Shown one piece after another: positions 45,424 to 54,823 of a stretch of 64,000 bases of DNA. The DNA is from Gilvimarinus xylanilyticus. Lineage in GTDB: Bacteria > Pseudomonadota > Gammaproteobacteria > Pseudomonadales > Cellvibrionaceae. The notes beneath the pieces are model-generated. The model ran no database searches. It had not been told where the DNA came from and worked only from the letters and a program-made list of their open reading frames with translations. Within the stretch, counting starts at the first letter, position 1; the number at the start of each line of letters is the position of its first letter. The DNA is taken from positions 1,612,001 to 1,676,000 of the forward strand of contig NZ_JAMFTH010000001.1 in NCBI RefSeq assembly GCF_024195295.1. The letters are read 5' to 3'. Position numbers and translations under genes: made by a program.

Positions 45424-45476
45424 CGTCTGAGGTCTGACAAAAAAGCGTCGGACATCCGGCATCAGACGTCTGACTT
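45424..45476. repeat. Imperfect inverted element with GCATCAGACGTCTGAC
   Basis: CGTCTGAGGTCTGAC ... GCATCAGACGTCTGAC. The 14-base core GTCAGACGTCTGAC family is also in the ychF terminator at 9051-9078 and, with two mismatches, at 10873-10890. Placed 13 bases after the glutathione peroxidase stop and may act as a terminator. Confidence 0.55.
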
Positions 45477-45535
45477 TTCCAACCTTTCGCAAAAACATAA
45501 TCCACCAAATTTCCCCACCAACAGGAATAACCACA

Positions 45536-45805
45536 GTGCTCCACTACCTTAAAATTTTCAGCTGGCTGCTGTTTACCTTTGCGATCGTGGGCTTAATTGC
45601 CCTGTTGGCGGGGCTGGAACCGACCATGACCAGTGTTTTTAAAGCGACCTGGTTGTTACTGGGGCAAACAGCGGTTGCATCGATACTGCTGCTGGGCTTT
45701 AAGTACTACCGCTTGGGCAAAATATCGCAGAAGCTTTTGCTTTACAGTGGTTGGACACTGATTGCTCTACTAGTCATCACCGGGCAAATTTGGCTTAACC
45801 TTTAA
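45536..45805 (+). CDS. Hypothetical small membrane protein
   Basis: 89 residues from a GTG at 45536 (AGGA nine bases before). Three hydrophobic helices (about 7-27, 38-55, 65-86). No recognised family. The stop is two bases from the convergent MocR regulator stop. Confidence 0.6.
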   Translation: MLHYLKIFSWLLFTFAIVGLIALLAGLEPTMTSVFKATWLLLGQTAVASILLLGFKYYRLGKISQKLLLYSGWTLIALLVITGQIWLNL

Positions 45806-45807
45806 CG

Positions 45808-47208
45808 CTAAGCGGTCAGCAGTTTTGCCAAGGTCAAAAGCCCCCGCTCGACTCTCGCATCCCACTTAACCGCGCAGTTTATGCGCAGACAATTGGCAAA
45901 CTTTCCCGTGGCCGAGAACAAACTGCCGGGGGCGAAGCTGACCCCCGCCTCCATGGCGGCCTGCAAACGCTCGGTGGTGTTGATCTTGCCGGGCAGCTCC
46001 ACCCAGAGTACAAATCCTCCGGCGGGGCGACTGATGCGGGTATCGGGCGGAAACAACTGACTAACCCGATCAATCATCCGCGCCACCGCGAGTGAATAAT
46101 CGCTGCACATTCCGCGAATTAAACGCTGGTAACGGCTTTTATCCAGCACCTCGGCCAGCGCCAATTGCGCCGGGGTATTCACACTCACGGTATTAATAAA
46201 CTGCAAATACTCGGCGCGCTGGATATTTTTCCCCGGCACCAGCCAGCCCACCCGCAAACCCGCCGCCAAAGTTTTAGACGATGACGAGCAGTAATACACC
46301 AAACCTTGGGTATCCCAGCTTTTAACCGGTCTGGGCCTCGGGCCACTTAGCGGTAACTCGCCGTAAATATCGTCCTCCACCAAGGGCACATTGTGTTTTT
46401 CCAGTAAACGCAATAACTGTTGTTTGCGCTCATCAGACAAACAGGTTCCCAGCGGATTTGAAAAGCTGGGCACAAACACACAGGCAGCTACAGGCCAGCT
46501 CTCAAGCGCGAGCTCAAGTGCGCCCAGGGACAACCCCTCGGTGGGGTCGGTGGGAATTTCTAACGCTTTTAACCCCAGCTGCTCCACCACCTGCAGCAAG
46601 CCGTAATAGGTGGGTGACTCCAGCACCACAATATCGCCTGGCTGAGTAACCTGCTTAAGCGCAATGGCGATAGATTCCTGGCAGCTGTTGGTGATTAACA
46701 CCTGCTCGGGATTGACCCGACACTGTAAACTGGCCAGGTGCCGGGCGATGTGAGTTCGAAGCTCGGGCGCCCCCGGAGGAAACTCATAACCCACGCAGCG
46801 CCTGCGCTGTTCGCGCCACACTTGGCGAAAAGCTTTTTCAATCACATTGACCGGCAAAAAGTCAGCGGCGGGAATGGCGGTGCCCAGGTTAACCATCTCG
46901 GGATTATTGGCCGCCTGTACCAGTTGCAGCACACGCTCCTGCCCGGACACGGGCTTGGGGGTTTTACTCACCGTGCGAATGCGCGGCGGCTTATGTTTTG
47001 TGGCCGCTTGGCAGACGAAGTAACCCGAGCGCGGCTTAGCCTGCAAAAGCCCCCGCCGCTCCAATTCCTGGCAGGCATTCACAGCGGTAGAAACACTCAC
47101 CTTATGCTGCTGGCTCAGCTTGCGCACGCCGGGCAGTGCCACACCTGGTGGGTAGACTTCGTCGTCAATTAATGTCTGTAGGCGGTTGGCCAATTCACGG
47201 TATAACAT
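45808..47208 (-). CDS. MocR-family transcriptional regulator
   Basis: 466 residues: GntR-type winged helix at the N-terminus (LYRELANRLQTLIDDEVYPPG, LPGVRKLSQQHKVSVSTAVNACQELE) joined to a class I aminotransferase domain with PLP lysine in YCSSSSKTLAAGLRVGW. MocR proteins use PLP or an amino compound as an effector. It is divergent from a LysE-type exporter, which it probably controls through the repeats in the intergenic region. Confidence 0.93.
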   Translation of the reverse strand: MLYRELANRLQTLIDDEVYPPGVALPGVRKLSQQHKVSVSTAVNACQELERRGLLQAKPRSGYFVCQAATKHKPPRIRTVSKTPKPVSGQERVLQLVQAANNPEMVNLGTAIPAADFLPVNVIEKAFRQVWREQRRRCVGYEFPPGAPELRTHIARHLASLQCRVNPEQVLITNSCQESIAIALKQVTQPGDIVVLESPTYYGLLQVVEQLGLKALEIPTDPTEGLSLGALELALESWPVAACVFVPSFSNPLGTCLSDERKQQLLRLLEKHNVPLVEDDIYGELPLSGPRPRPVKSWDTQGLVYYCSSSSKTLAAGLRVGWLVPGKNIQRAEYLQFINTVSVNTPAQLALAEVLDKSRYQRLIRGMCSDYSLAVARMIDRVSQLFPPDTRISRPAGGFVLWVELPGKINTTERLQAAMEAGVSFAPGSLFSATGKFANCLRINCAVKWDARVERGLLTLAKLLTA

Positions 47209-47250
47209 ATTTCCCCCTTGCCATCAGTGTACGCCCAGGCCCGCACACAA

Positions 47251-47341
47251 AGCGGTACAGTTGCCGAATTGCACACCAGTACAGATACAGGTCAGAATAA
47301 TCTGTATCGCACCAATTGTCATTTTTTGCATCTGTACCGCT
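47251..47341. promoter_or_regulatory. Nested inverted and direct repeats, MocR operator candidates
   Basis: AGCGGTACAG (47251-47260) is the exact reverse complement of CTGTACCGCT (47332-47341). Inside them GATACAG (47284-47290) faces CTGTATC (47302-47308). The two CTGTA-[TC]-CG copies also form a direct repeat 30 bases apart, the kind of spacing MocR dimers use. Located between the divergent regulator and exporter. Confidence 0.65.
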
Positions 47342-47394
47342 CACCGTCTCGCCGCCTAATCTGTGCCTTTATCACAGGCATAAGGAATAAGCCC

Positions 47395-47973
47395 ATGAAC
47401 GAGGCACTACTGGCTCAAGTAAGCATTATTATGGTGATGGTCGGCACCCCCGGCCCCAACAACTTCCTACTGTTAAACTCCGGCGTTAACTTCGGCGTGC
47501 GTCGCTCTATACCGCTGCTAGCGGGCATTCTGATGGGCTGTCTGGTAATGCTGCTGGCACTGGCCACCGGTTTAGGACAAGTGTTTGCGCACTACCCACT
47601 AAGCCTGACAATCATGCGCGTGATCAGTGCGGGCTTTCTCGCCTACCTGGTTATTAAATTGCTGCAAACGCGGGGCACAAACAGCCACCGGGAAAGTGCG
47701 GTTAAGCCTTTGGGGTTCTGGCAGGGAGCGGCCTTTCAGTGGGTCAACCCCAAGGCGTGGATGATGTGTTTATCCTTGATTACCGCAGGCGTGACTCACT
47801 CCGACATGGCCATGTTGCTGATTATTTTTGCGGTGACGGCTCTGCCCCTGCTTCTCGCCTGGAACCTGGGCGGACTGGCATTGCGTCAGTGGTTAAGCGT
47901 GGGGACCCGGTTGGTGTGGTTTAACCGGGCGATGGCACTGCTGTTGTTAAGTTGCGTGGTTATGATTTTTTGA
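47395..47973 (+). CDS. LysE/RhtB family amino-acid exporter
   Basis: 192 residues from the ATG at 47395 (AAGGA eight bases before). Family motif TPGPNNFLLLNSGVNFGVRRS near the N-terminus, six helices, and FQWVNPKAWMMCLS in the fourth. Exports amino acids or related amines. Divergent from MocR. Confidence 0.9.
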   Translation: MNEALLAQVSIIMVMVGTPGPNNFLLLNSGVNFGVRRSIPLLAGILMGCLVMLLALATGLGQVFAHYPLSLTIMRVISAGFLAYLVIKLLQTRGTNSHRESAVKPLGFWQGAAFQWVNPKAWMMCLSLITAGVTHSDMAMLLIIFAVTALPLLLAWNLGGLALRQWLSVGTRLVWFNRAMALLLLSCVVMIF

Positions 47974-47987
47974 TCAATTAACTGGGT

Positions 47988-48018
47988 GGATAAATAGATC
48001 GTCCTGATCTATTTATCC
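47988..48018 (+). terminator. Perfect hairpin after the LysE gene
   Basis: GGATAAATAGATC, five bases, GATCTATTTATCC: a 13-bp perfect stem, 15 bases after the stop. No T-run follows, so it may be a processing or stabilising hairpin. Confidence 0.6.
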
Positions 48019-48113
48019 TTAGCCCTAAAAATCAGGCGGCTTGTGCGAAAACCCTGGATTTTTACGGCTTGCATGAACCTTCGGCTCATGGTGGTGCGTC
48101 CCTGCCCCCCCTA

Positions 48114-48143
48114 TTAACCCGGCATATACTGCCACCGGGTTAA
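48114..48143. repeat. Inverted repeat TTAACCCGG / CCGGGTTAA
   Basis: Perfect 9-bp arms with 12 bases between, in the gap between the convergent exporter and multidomain lipoprotein genes. It lies between two other hairpins. Confidence 0.6.
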
Positions 48144-48174
48144 TACAACCCTCAGTTTTTTTGCCAGCCTTCCT

Positions 48175-48200
48175 CCACGACCGCAGCGCTGCGGTCGTGG
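48175..48200. terminator. 26-base perfect palindrome after the multidomain lipoprotein gene
   Basis: CCACGACCGCAG-CGCTGCGGTCGTGG reads identically on both strands, 11 bases after the stop (minus strand). GC-rich and without a T-run. Strong hairpin or cruciform candidate, probably the mRNA 3' end. Confidence 0.65.
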
Positions 48201-48210
48201 GGAAATGACA

Positions 48211-51200
48211 TTACTGCCTTTCGAGCGTACGAATATAAGACACCACATCCTTAAGCGCTTGCTCGTCGGGCAGCATCTTGGCAAAGCTTGCCATTTGCTG
48301 ACCCACCGGATCGCGCGGGTCGCCGCCGCGAGCCCCCGATCGGTAGTTACGCAGCTGCGTCAGCAGATACCAGTCGGCCTGCCCCGCCAGCGCCGGGGCA
48401 CCCAATTCGCGATTACCCTGCCCTTGTACGCCATGACAAGCCGCGCAGGCAGTGTAATGCAGCGCGCCCTGTGCCGGGTTACCCTCAATCGTGGCGGGTT
48501 GCTCGTCTCTTTCCAAGCTTTCAAGGTAGCGTGCCAAACTGGAAATAGGGCTGTTTGGCTGGGGCTCGGCCTTGAGAAACTCCAGCGCCGCGCGCATGGA
48601 AATCCCGTTGGGGTCGCGAAAATGGGTGCCGCGAACACCGGCGTGAAATTTCTGCAATTGGGTCTGCGCATACCAGTTTTCAATACCCGCCAAAGGTGGC
48701 GCCGCCTGGGCCGGATCGCCCACGGCGTTACCGCCGTGACAGCCCGCGCAGTGCTGCCCGTAAAGGGTCTCGCCCCAAGAGGTGCTGCCCCATCGCCAAA
48801 CCTCGGGTTCAAACACATGCCGGGCGTGATACTCGGCGTAAGCCTCGTCCTCGACCTTGGCAAAGTTCAGATCGAGACCCGAGGAGCGCAGCTTGAGTGC
48901 CATCTGCGCTTGCGCATCAACCTCATTCACCAGCGCCTGTAAAGATGCCAGCTCGGCCGCACTGGGCTCGGCGCCCCGTTCACGCCAAACATCCAGCGCC
49001 GCCACACTCATCAACCCCAAACGCCCCGAGGGCAAACCACGCCAACTCTGCAAGGTTGAGGTCAAATCGTCGGCCTCGGCCTGTAACGTCCTTTGGGCGA
49101 CCAGGTATTCCGGCGTTTGCTCAAGGTTTTTAAAGCCCTGTAAAAAATCACCGACAACGACAATATCGGCATCGTTCATCGCCTGCCAATAAAAATCACC
49201 ATGCTTTAAGGCCGCCAAGGTAAAAGCCTGGGCGGACCATTCATCTACCGCTAACTGGGTACGCATTTGCAGCAATTGCTTACCCGCGTTTTCCGATGGC
49301 GCCTGCTCGGACAGTGCCAGCAGGGCCCATAGCCGGGCGCGCGGATCGGCGTCGTCAAGGGCCTGGGCGGCCAGCGCCAGATCGGCGGGTGTAGCGTTAT
49401 CCACCAGTGCCTGCACCGCATTTTTACGGGTGGCATCGGAGGGATGATTAAGTGCCGCTTGTACCGCCGCCTGAGTATCGCTTGAGGTGGCGCTAAACGC
49501 CCCCAGACCGTGCAGCGCCCAAATGGCGTGAATCGAGGCAACATCCAAGCCCAGGGCGTCGCTTCTGGGTGTGCCGGTGAGCAGCATTTTCAGCGCCGGT
49601 ATGGCGTCCGTCCGCTGTTCTGTGACCAGTTTGCGCTGAGCGGTAAGACGCCAGAACATATTGTCATTGGCTAAAGTCTCGACCAGGGTGGCGGTATCTG
49701 CCTCACTCAAATCCAGTGGTTCGTAAGTGGGTGAGTCTTTCGCCACCAGGCGATAGATACGACCGCGCTTGCGATCGCGTAGGGGGTTAACGTGGGCGTT
49801 ACCGGCGCCTTTCTCGGCGTCGAACCCGGCTGATTCCTGATCGGGAATCGGGTTGTGCTGAATAATAAAGTTGTACCAGTCCGCCACCCACAGCTGGCCG
49901 TCCGGCCCCACTTCCATATGCACGGGCGACAACCACTCATCAACGCTTGCGATTATGGAGCCTAAATTTTGCGCGCGATAACCGACGCTATTGTCTTGCG
50001 GCTCAAGGGCAAACTGCCCTAACAGGTGTGCGGTCGGTTCACCGATAAACGCCCCGCGATTCCAAAAGCGTTGCGGGAAAGCGCGGGCGGTATAAATATT
50101 TAAACCGGAACCTGCGGTATAGCGGCCAATATTATCAACCTGAAGATAATTGTAAGTAACGGGAAAGATCTGCCCGAACTCGTCAATTTGCGCCGCCATT
50201 TGCGGGGCCACTTCTTTTTGGCGACCGTACACGTAACTGCGCCACAAGGGCACATGCCAAATCGGCGCGCCGTTGGCGGTAGAGCCAAAGACCTCAAACT
50301 CTTCGTTAAAGGCGAGGCCCCAGGTGTTGTTGCTTAACTGGGCCACAGGCTCGATGTTACTACCGTCCAGATCCATGCGGTAGAGACCGTTTTGAAACGA
50401 TTCACCGTTTTCATCTTCCGGAGCCTCGGAATAGCCCACCGCGCCCCACAGGTGATTGTCATGGCCGTACTTTAAGTTTGACGGCCCGGCGTGGGTATCG
50501 TCCGTTCCCCAACCGGAATTGAGCACCTTGCGCAGGTCGGCCTTGCCATCGCCGGTGGTGTCTTTTAGAAACAGAAAATCCGGCGCTTGCGAGACAATAA
50601 AACCGCCATCGTAGGCCATAATGCCCGTGGGTACGCTGAGCTTGTCGGCAAACACTTGGCAGTGGTCCGCGCGGCCGTCGCCGTCGGTATCCTCACACAT
50701 GGAGATGCGATCCTTGCCGTCTTCACCATCGGTGCGATCATTGGGGTAATCCACCGACTCCACCACAAACAGGCGGCCCTGTTCATCCCAGGTAAACGCC
50801 ATAGGGTTGATGATATCCGGCTCGCTCACAAACAATTGCAGCTCGAAGCCCTCGGACACCATGGTCAACGCCATGGATTGCTCGGCGGTAAACGCCTCCT
50901 GGAATTGGGGCGCGGGCTCGACCCGGCGGTAATTGGGAATGGTAAGCTCATCGCGATACTCGCCCTCGGGCAGAGTGTCGACCAACGCGCGGTTGGCCTC
51001 GCGCTTTTCATCGCCCACCGCCCAGAGAATGCCGCGAATCAACAAATCGTGAAACGCCGGCTGACTCCAGGTGCGCTCATCGTGACCATAGGCGGTGTAA
51101 AACACCCGGCCCTCGCCCTGTTCGCGGGTCCAGGTCCAGGGTTCTTGCTCGCGCTGCATCAGCACCGTGCGACTTTCTTCGTTGTGGTCGCTGTGTGCGT

Positions 51201-51780
51201 AGGTTTCATCCCAGGTTTCGAAGGTGTTAAAGCCTTCCATAACAGGATGGTCTTCCTGTCCCGGCGCAATAGTCGCGGTAAACTCGCCCGCACCGTGACT
51301 TTTAAACCGCGCCCCGACCAGATCGACAAACGCATCGGAATGACCGAAGCAGGCGCTGGCACTGTGTACAGGCAAAAAGGCGCCCCCGTTTTCCACATAG
51401 TTGAGCAGTGCCTGCTCGCGCTCGGGCGAAATTTCGCCGTAATTGGCATACAGCATCACCGCATCAACATCTTCCAGACCCTCAGCGCTTAAGCGACTAA
51501 GATCCTCGACGTATTCCATGTTTATTTTTTCACGCCCGAGAGATTGGTTAAACAAGGGCGCATTTATATGCGATAAATGATAACCGCCTGTGTCGCGGCG
51601 CTGATCGTGACCGATAAACAGCAGGTTAATCACACCATCTTCTGCACTGATAGTTTTACTAGGATTCTGAGTATCGGCCTGCTCGTTAGAACAAGCTGCC
51701 AACAATGATCCCCACAGGGCCATTGTCAGCATTAGCGTGTAGGACCTTAGGCGGGCCCTTCTTGGGTAGTGTGGTCTCAT
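48211..51780 (-). CDS. ThuA - dehydrogenase propeller - HEAT - diheme cytochrome c fusion lipoprotein
   Basis: About 1189 residues from the ATG at 51780; a TTG upstream is less likely. Lipobox LAAC (Cys30). Order: ThuA-like flavodoxin-type domain (about 45-275; VINLLFIGHDQ, YANYGEISPEREQAL, GRVFYTAYGHDERTW), a dehydrogenase-type beta-propeller as in planctomycete membrane-bound dehydrogenases (about 300-690; MAFTWDEQGRLFVVES, SVPTGIMAYDGG, VGPDGQLWVADWYN), HEAT-type helices (about 700-960), and two cytochrome c domains with CxxCH at 1011-1015 and 1112-1116 and methionine-containing tails. No stop or frameshift within. The architecture points to periplasmic oxidation of a sugar or polyol with electrons leaving via heme; substrate unknown. 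Downstream in the gene order of the Gfo/Idh and epimerase genes. Confidence 0.85.
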   Translation of the reverse strand: MRPHYPRRARLRSYTLMLTMALWGSLLAACSNEQADTQNPSKTISAEDGVINLLFIGHDQRRDTGGYHLSHINAPLFNQSLGREKINMEYVEDLSRLSAEGLEDVDAVMLYANYGEISPEREQALLNYVENGGAFLPVHSASACFGHSDAFVDLVGARFKSHGAGEFTATIAPGQEDHPVMEGFNTFETWDETYAHSDHNEESRTVLMQREQEPWTWTREQGEGRVFYTAYGHDERTWSQPAFHDLLIRGILWAVGDEKREANRALVDTLPEGEYRDELTIPNYRRVEPAPQFQEAFTAEQSMALTMVSEGFELQLFVSEPDIINPMAFTWDEQGRLFVVESVDYPNDRTDGEDGKDRISMCEDTDGDGRADHCQVFADKLSVPTGIMAYDGGFIVSQAPDFLFLKDTTGDGKADLRKVLNSGWGTDDTHAGPSNLKYGHDNHLWGAVGYSEAPEDENGESFQNGLYRMDLDGSNIEPVAQLSNNTWGLAFNEEFEVFGSTANGAPIWHVPLWRSYVYGRQKEVAPQMAAQIDEFGQIFPVTYNYLQVDNIGRYTAGSGLNIYTARAFPQRFWNRGAFIGEPTAHLLGQFALEPQDNSVGYRAQNLGSIIASVDEWLSPVHMEVGPDGQLWVADWYNFIIQHNPIPDQESAGFDAEKGAGNAHVNPLRDRKRGRIYRLVAKDSPTYEPLDLSEADTATLVETLANDNMFWRLTAQRKLVTEQRTDAIPALKMLLTGTPRSDALGLDVASIHAIWALHGLGAFSATSSDTQAAVQAALNHPSDATRKNAVQALVDNATPADLALAAQALDDADPRARLWALLALSEQAPSENAGKQLLQMRTQLAVDEWSAQAFTLAALKHGDFYWQAMNDADIVVVGDFLQGFKNLEQTPEYLVAQRTLQAEADDLTSTLQSWRGLPSGRLGLMSVAALDVWRERGAEPSAAELASLQALVNEVDAQAQMALKLRSSGLDLNFAKVEDEAYAEYHARHVFEPEVWRWGSTSWGETLYGQHCAGCHGGNAVGDPAQAAPPLAGIENWYAQTQLQKFHAGVRGTHFRDPNGISMRAALEFLKAEPQPNSPISSLARYLESLERDEQPATIEGNPAQGALHYTACAACHGVQGQGNRELGAPALAGQADWYLLTQLRNYRSGARGGDPRDPVGQQMASFAKMLPDEQALKDVVSYIRTLERQ

Positions 51781-51872
51781 AGTTTTTATCACTTTGTGAT
51801 TATTGTTTTGCTGCAACTTTGACTAGCAGAGGCCGTTGAAAAACAAGCGGGGTTTTGCAACGGCCCATCGTT

Positions 51873-53000
51873 TTACTCCAGCGTAAACGCCGGCATTTTT
51901 TTCACTTCGCCACCGGCCAGCGCCGACTCGTGGGCCAGAATACCAACGCAGGTAATATTGGCCGACTCCACCACATTGGGGTAAGCGTTGTAATCTTCCA
52001 GCACACAGCGAATAAAGTTGTGCACTAAATGCGGATGCGAGCCGCCGTGACCGCCGCCCTGGGTAAAGCTCAGGTGTTCATTGGCCTCATCGTAAACGCC
52101 GTGGCCGGTGAAGGAGCGAATTTCTTCGGGCAACAAGTGCGCGTAATCGGGTACGGTTACCTGCTCGGGCACCTCGGGCTCGGGCTTGCCACGGGTGTGC
52201 ATAACCGGGTTTTCGCCTTCTACCAGCGGCCACTCGTAGGATTTCTCCGAGCCGTAGACATCAAAGCTCTCGCGGTACTGGCGCGCGGTGTCGTAGAGCG
52301 AGCGATAGATGCGCGCCCCCACATCCGAGTCCTGCATTTGAATGTGGCAGGATTCAATGGCGAAAGGCGAGCCGTAAATACCGGCGAACTCATCGCGAAT
52401 TTTGCCCGAGCCGATGCACTGCACCTGATTGGCCAGTTTGCGCTGCAAGCCCAACACCGGGCCCACACAGTGGGTGGCATAGTGCATGGGGGGCATACCC
52501 TCCCAGTAGCTGGGCCAGCCGTCCATATCCTGCTGGTGGCTTGCCTGCAAAAACTGAATGCGCCCCAGATCGCCCCGGTCGTACATTTCTTTTACGAACA
52601 AGTATTCGCGGCTGTAGACGACGGTTTCCATCATCATGTACTTTTTGCCGCTGGCCTTAGTGGCTTTTACGATACGCTCACAGTCTTCCACGCTGGTGGC
52701 CATGGGTACCGTGCAGGCGACGTGTTTGCCCGCCTCCAACGCCATAATGCTGTGCTTGGCGTGATCGCCAATGGGGGTATTGATGTGAATGGCATCCACA
52801 TTGGGGTCGGCCAGCATATCCTCGTAGGAGGTATAGCGCCCGCCTTCCACACCAAACTTGTCGGCCAGCTCGTTCAGGCTTTGCTCGTTGCGCTGACACA
52901 GTGCCACCACTTCGGCATTGGGGTGGGCCTGATAAATGGGGATAAACTCTGCGCCAAAGCCCAGACCCACCAATCCTACTCGCAATTTATTATTCGCCAT
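51873..53000 (-). CDS. Gfo/Idh/MocA oxidoreductase, atypical catalytic motif
   Basis: 375 residues, no signal peptide. Rossmann start VGLVGLGFGAEFIP, and IHINTPIGDH. The canonical EKP lysine motif is replaced by CTVPMATSVEDC, so the usual catalytic lysine is absent; other subfamilies with CTVP exist and may use different residues. The C-terminal domain is rich in His near GGGHGGSHPHLVHNF. AGGAGG precedes the start. Lies 92 bases upstream of the fusion lipoprotein and 33 bases after the epimerase gene, same strand. Confidence 0.87.
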   Translation of the reverse strand: MANNKLRVGLVGLGFGAEFIPIYQAHPNAEVVALCQRNEQSLNELADKFGVEGGRYTSYEDMLADPNVDAIHINTPIGDHAKHSIMALEAGKHVACTVPMATSVEDCERIVKATKASGKKYMMMETVVYSREYLFVKEMYDRGDLGRIQFLQASHQQDMDGWPSYWEGMPPMHYATHCVGPVLGLQRKLANQVQCIGSGKIRDEFAGIYGSPFAIESCHIQMQDSDVGARIYRSLYDTARQYRESFDVYGSEKSYEWPLVEGENPVMHTRGKPEPEVPEQVTVPDYAHLLPEEIRSFTGHGVYDEANEHLSFTQGGGHGGSHPHLVHNFIRCVLEDYNAYPNVVESANITCVGILAHESALAGGEVKKMPAFTLE

Positions 53001-53033
53001 GCTTCCTCCTCATCGGGAATGTTCAAGTGTGTA

Positions 53034-53885
53034 TTACGCCTGCGCCGACCATCGACGCAAAAACTCTAAGCCCCGGCGGGCAAATTCGTCCTGCGAGCTG
53101 GCAAACCGGCGCCAGATGCACACCGCCTCGGCCAGGCTGGAGGCGTCGGGGGAAAAACTCTCAATGGACACTTTGCCGTCATAACCGACCGCTTTTAGCC
53201 CCTCGCGCAGGCCCGCCCAGTCGCTGTTGCCGTCGCCGGGCACGCCGCGATGACTTTCCGATACCTGAACGTGTACCAATTGTTCACCGGCCTGTTTAAC
53301 CGCCGCGCAAAAATCGGCCTCTTCGATGTTCATATGAAAACTGTCCAGAGCGATGGCCAGGTGCGGGTGGTTAACATCAGCGAGCATACGTTTGGCATCG
53401 GCAACGGTGCAGACCATATCCGTCTCAAAGCGGTTAAGCGGCTCTAAACCCAGGTGAATGCCCCGCTCGCCCGCCATAGTGGCCAACCGGTGCAGGTTGG
53501 TCGCCGAGCGCTCCCACTCGGCGCGGCGCAGCGCCTCAGTGGCAAGGCGAGGTTTGGCCACCGGCGCGTACAGCGGGCCGACCAGAACGCCGGAACCCAG
53601 GTTTTCGGCTAACGCCAGACAGCCGCCAAAATAGTCCAGTGCCTTATTGACGACATCCGGGTCCGCAGAACTCAAATCCCGATCACCCACTACCGCCGTG
53701 CAGATAATGGCCTCCAGGCCTAAATCCTGCAGCACAGGCCTGAGTTTGGCGGCATCGATATGTTCAGGGTCTTCCACTGGAATCTCGACAAAATCGAAAC
53801 CCATATGGGCGATTTTTTGCAGCAGCTGCACATCATCGCTGGTAAAGGGTGAAGTCCACAGCCAGGTACTGGCGCCAAATTGCAT
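53034..53885 (-). CDS. Ketose 3-epimerase-like sugar isomerase (TIM barrel)
   Basis: 283 residues, cytoplasmic. D-tagatose/D-psicose 3-epimerase features: the metal-binding Glu in [12 protein letters not shown], Asp and His in [24 protein letters not shown], and the second Glu in VSIESFSP. It probably epimerises or isomerises a keto-sugar. First gene of the three-gene minus-strand cluster and divergent from the AraC regulator. Confidence 0.88.
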   Translation of the reverse strand: MQFGASTWLWTSPFTSDDVQLLQKIAHMGFDFVEIPVEDPEHIDAAKLRPVLQDLGLEAIICTAVVGDRDLSSADPDVVNKALDYFGGCLALAENLGSGVLVGPLYAPVAKPRLATEALRRAEWERSATNLHRLATMAGERGIHLGLEPLNRFETDMVCTVADAKRMLADVNHPHLAIALDSFHMNIEEADFCAAVKQAGEQLVHVQVSESHRGVPGDGNSDWAGLREGLKAVGYDGKVSIESFSPDASSLAEAVCIWRRFASSQDEFARRGLEFLRRWSAQA

Positions 53886-53986
53886 GCTTGTACTCCCAGA
53901 TCGTTATATTTGTAGCTGACGACATGCTAGCGCTAAACCCCGAATGTGGCTTGTACCTTGTCGTAAAAAAATTGTATTATTTCGAC

Positions 53987-54730
53987 ATGAAAACGATAGA
54001 AGCCTGGCTCGCTCAACTGGACCCCCGACATTCGGCGGCGCAGATTTTTGAGTTTATGCCCAGCGTGCTCTACTTTGTAAAAGATCGCGACGGCCATATC
54101 ATGACAGGCAACCAGGCCTTTGCCGAGCGCTGTGGCTGCGCCTCGGCCCGCGAACTCTACGGCCGTCGGGATGACACTTTATTCCCCCTGTACATGGTGG
54201 AAAAATTTCGCCGCGACGACGCCACCGTGTTTCACACCGGCGCCCCGCTGCACGATTTGATTGAACTCTTCCCCACCCGCGAGGGGCTGCCCGAGTGGTG
54301 CGTGACCCATAAGGTGCCGCTGTTGAATTTGCATGGCGAGGTGGTGGGCCTGTGCGGCATTGTGCAGAGCTACGAGCGCATGTCCGACCACCCCGAACGG
54401 CCGGAGTTTCAGGTGGTGGAATACATTCGCGCCCATTACGCCGAGCGTTTAAATATCCCCGACATAGCCGAGCAGTTTGGTTTTTCCCAAAGGCAGCTGG
54501 AGCGTCGCTTTGCCGACACCTTTGGCGCCAGCCCGCGCGAGTACATTATCAGGCTGCGCACCCTGGTCGCCTGCGAGCATTTACGCAGCAGCAATACCCC
54601 CGTGTCCGATGTGGCGCTTGAGTGCGGTTTTTACGACCACAGCAGTTTTATTCGTCACTTTAAGCGCATTTTGGGGGTTACGCCGCTGGCTTACCGCAAA
54701 CACCAAAACAGCCAAGGCGGTAGCCATTAA
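53987..54730 (+). CDS. PAS-AraC transcriptional regulator
   Basis: 247 residues from the ATG at 53987; the upstream frame is noncoding. An N-terminal PAS-like domain (about 20-120: VLYFVKDRDGHIMTGNQAF, LPEWCVTHKVPLLNLHGEVVGLCGIVQ) precedes the two helix-turn-helix units of AraC (LNIPDIAEQFGFSQRQLERRFADTFG and PVSDVALECGFYDHSSFIRHFKRILG). 101 bases separate it from the divergent epimerase gene, a likely regulatory region for the cluster. The PAS domain may sense a small ligand. Confidence 0.93.
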   Translation: MKTIEAWLAQLDPRHSAAQIFEFMPSVLYFVKDRDGHIMTGNQAFAERCGCASARELYGRRDDTLFPLYMVEKFRRDDATVFHTGAPLHDLIELFPTREGLPEWCVTHKVPLLNLHGEVVGLCGIVQSYERMSDHPERPEFQVVEYIRAHYAERLNIPDIAEQFGFSQRQLERRFADTFGASPREYIIRLRTLVACEHLRSSNTPVSDVALECGFYDHSSFIRHFKRILGVTPLAYRKHQNSQGGSH

Positions 54731-54823
54731 CCTTCCAGCTCGGCCGGAACAGCATTTAAATAGTGAAGCAAATAGGTGGGGCGGTGTTTGGATTTTTACG
54801 CTTAAAACACTCGCTAATTGAGA

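Noticed and set aside
47974-48210. Insertion sequence remnant
   Set aside because: Hairpins differ from one another and there is no transposase fragment or target duplication.
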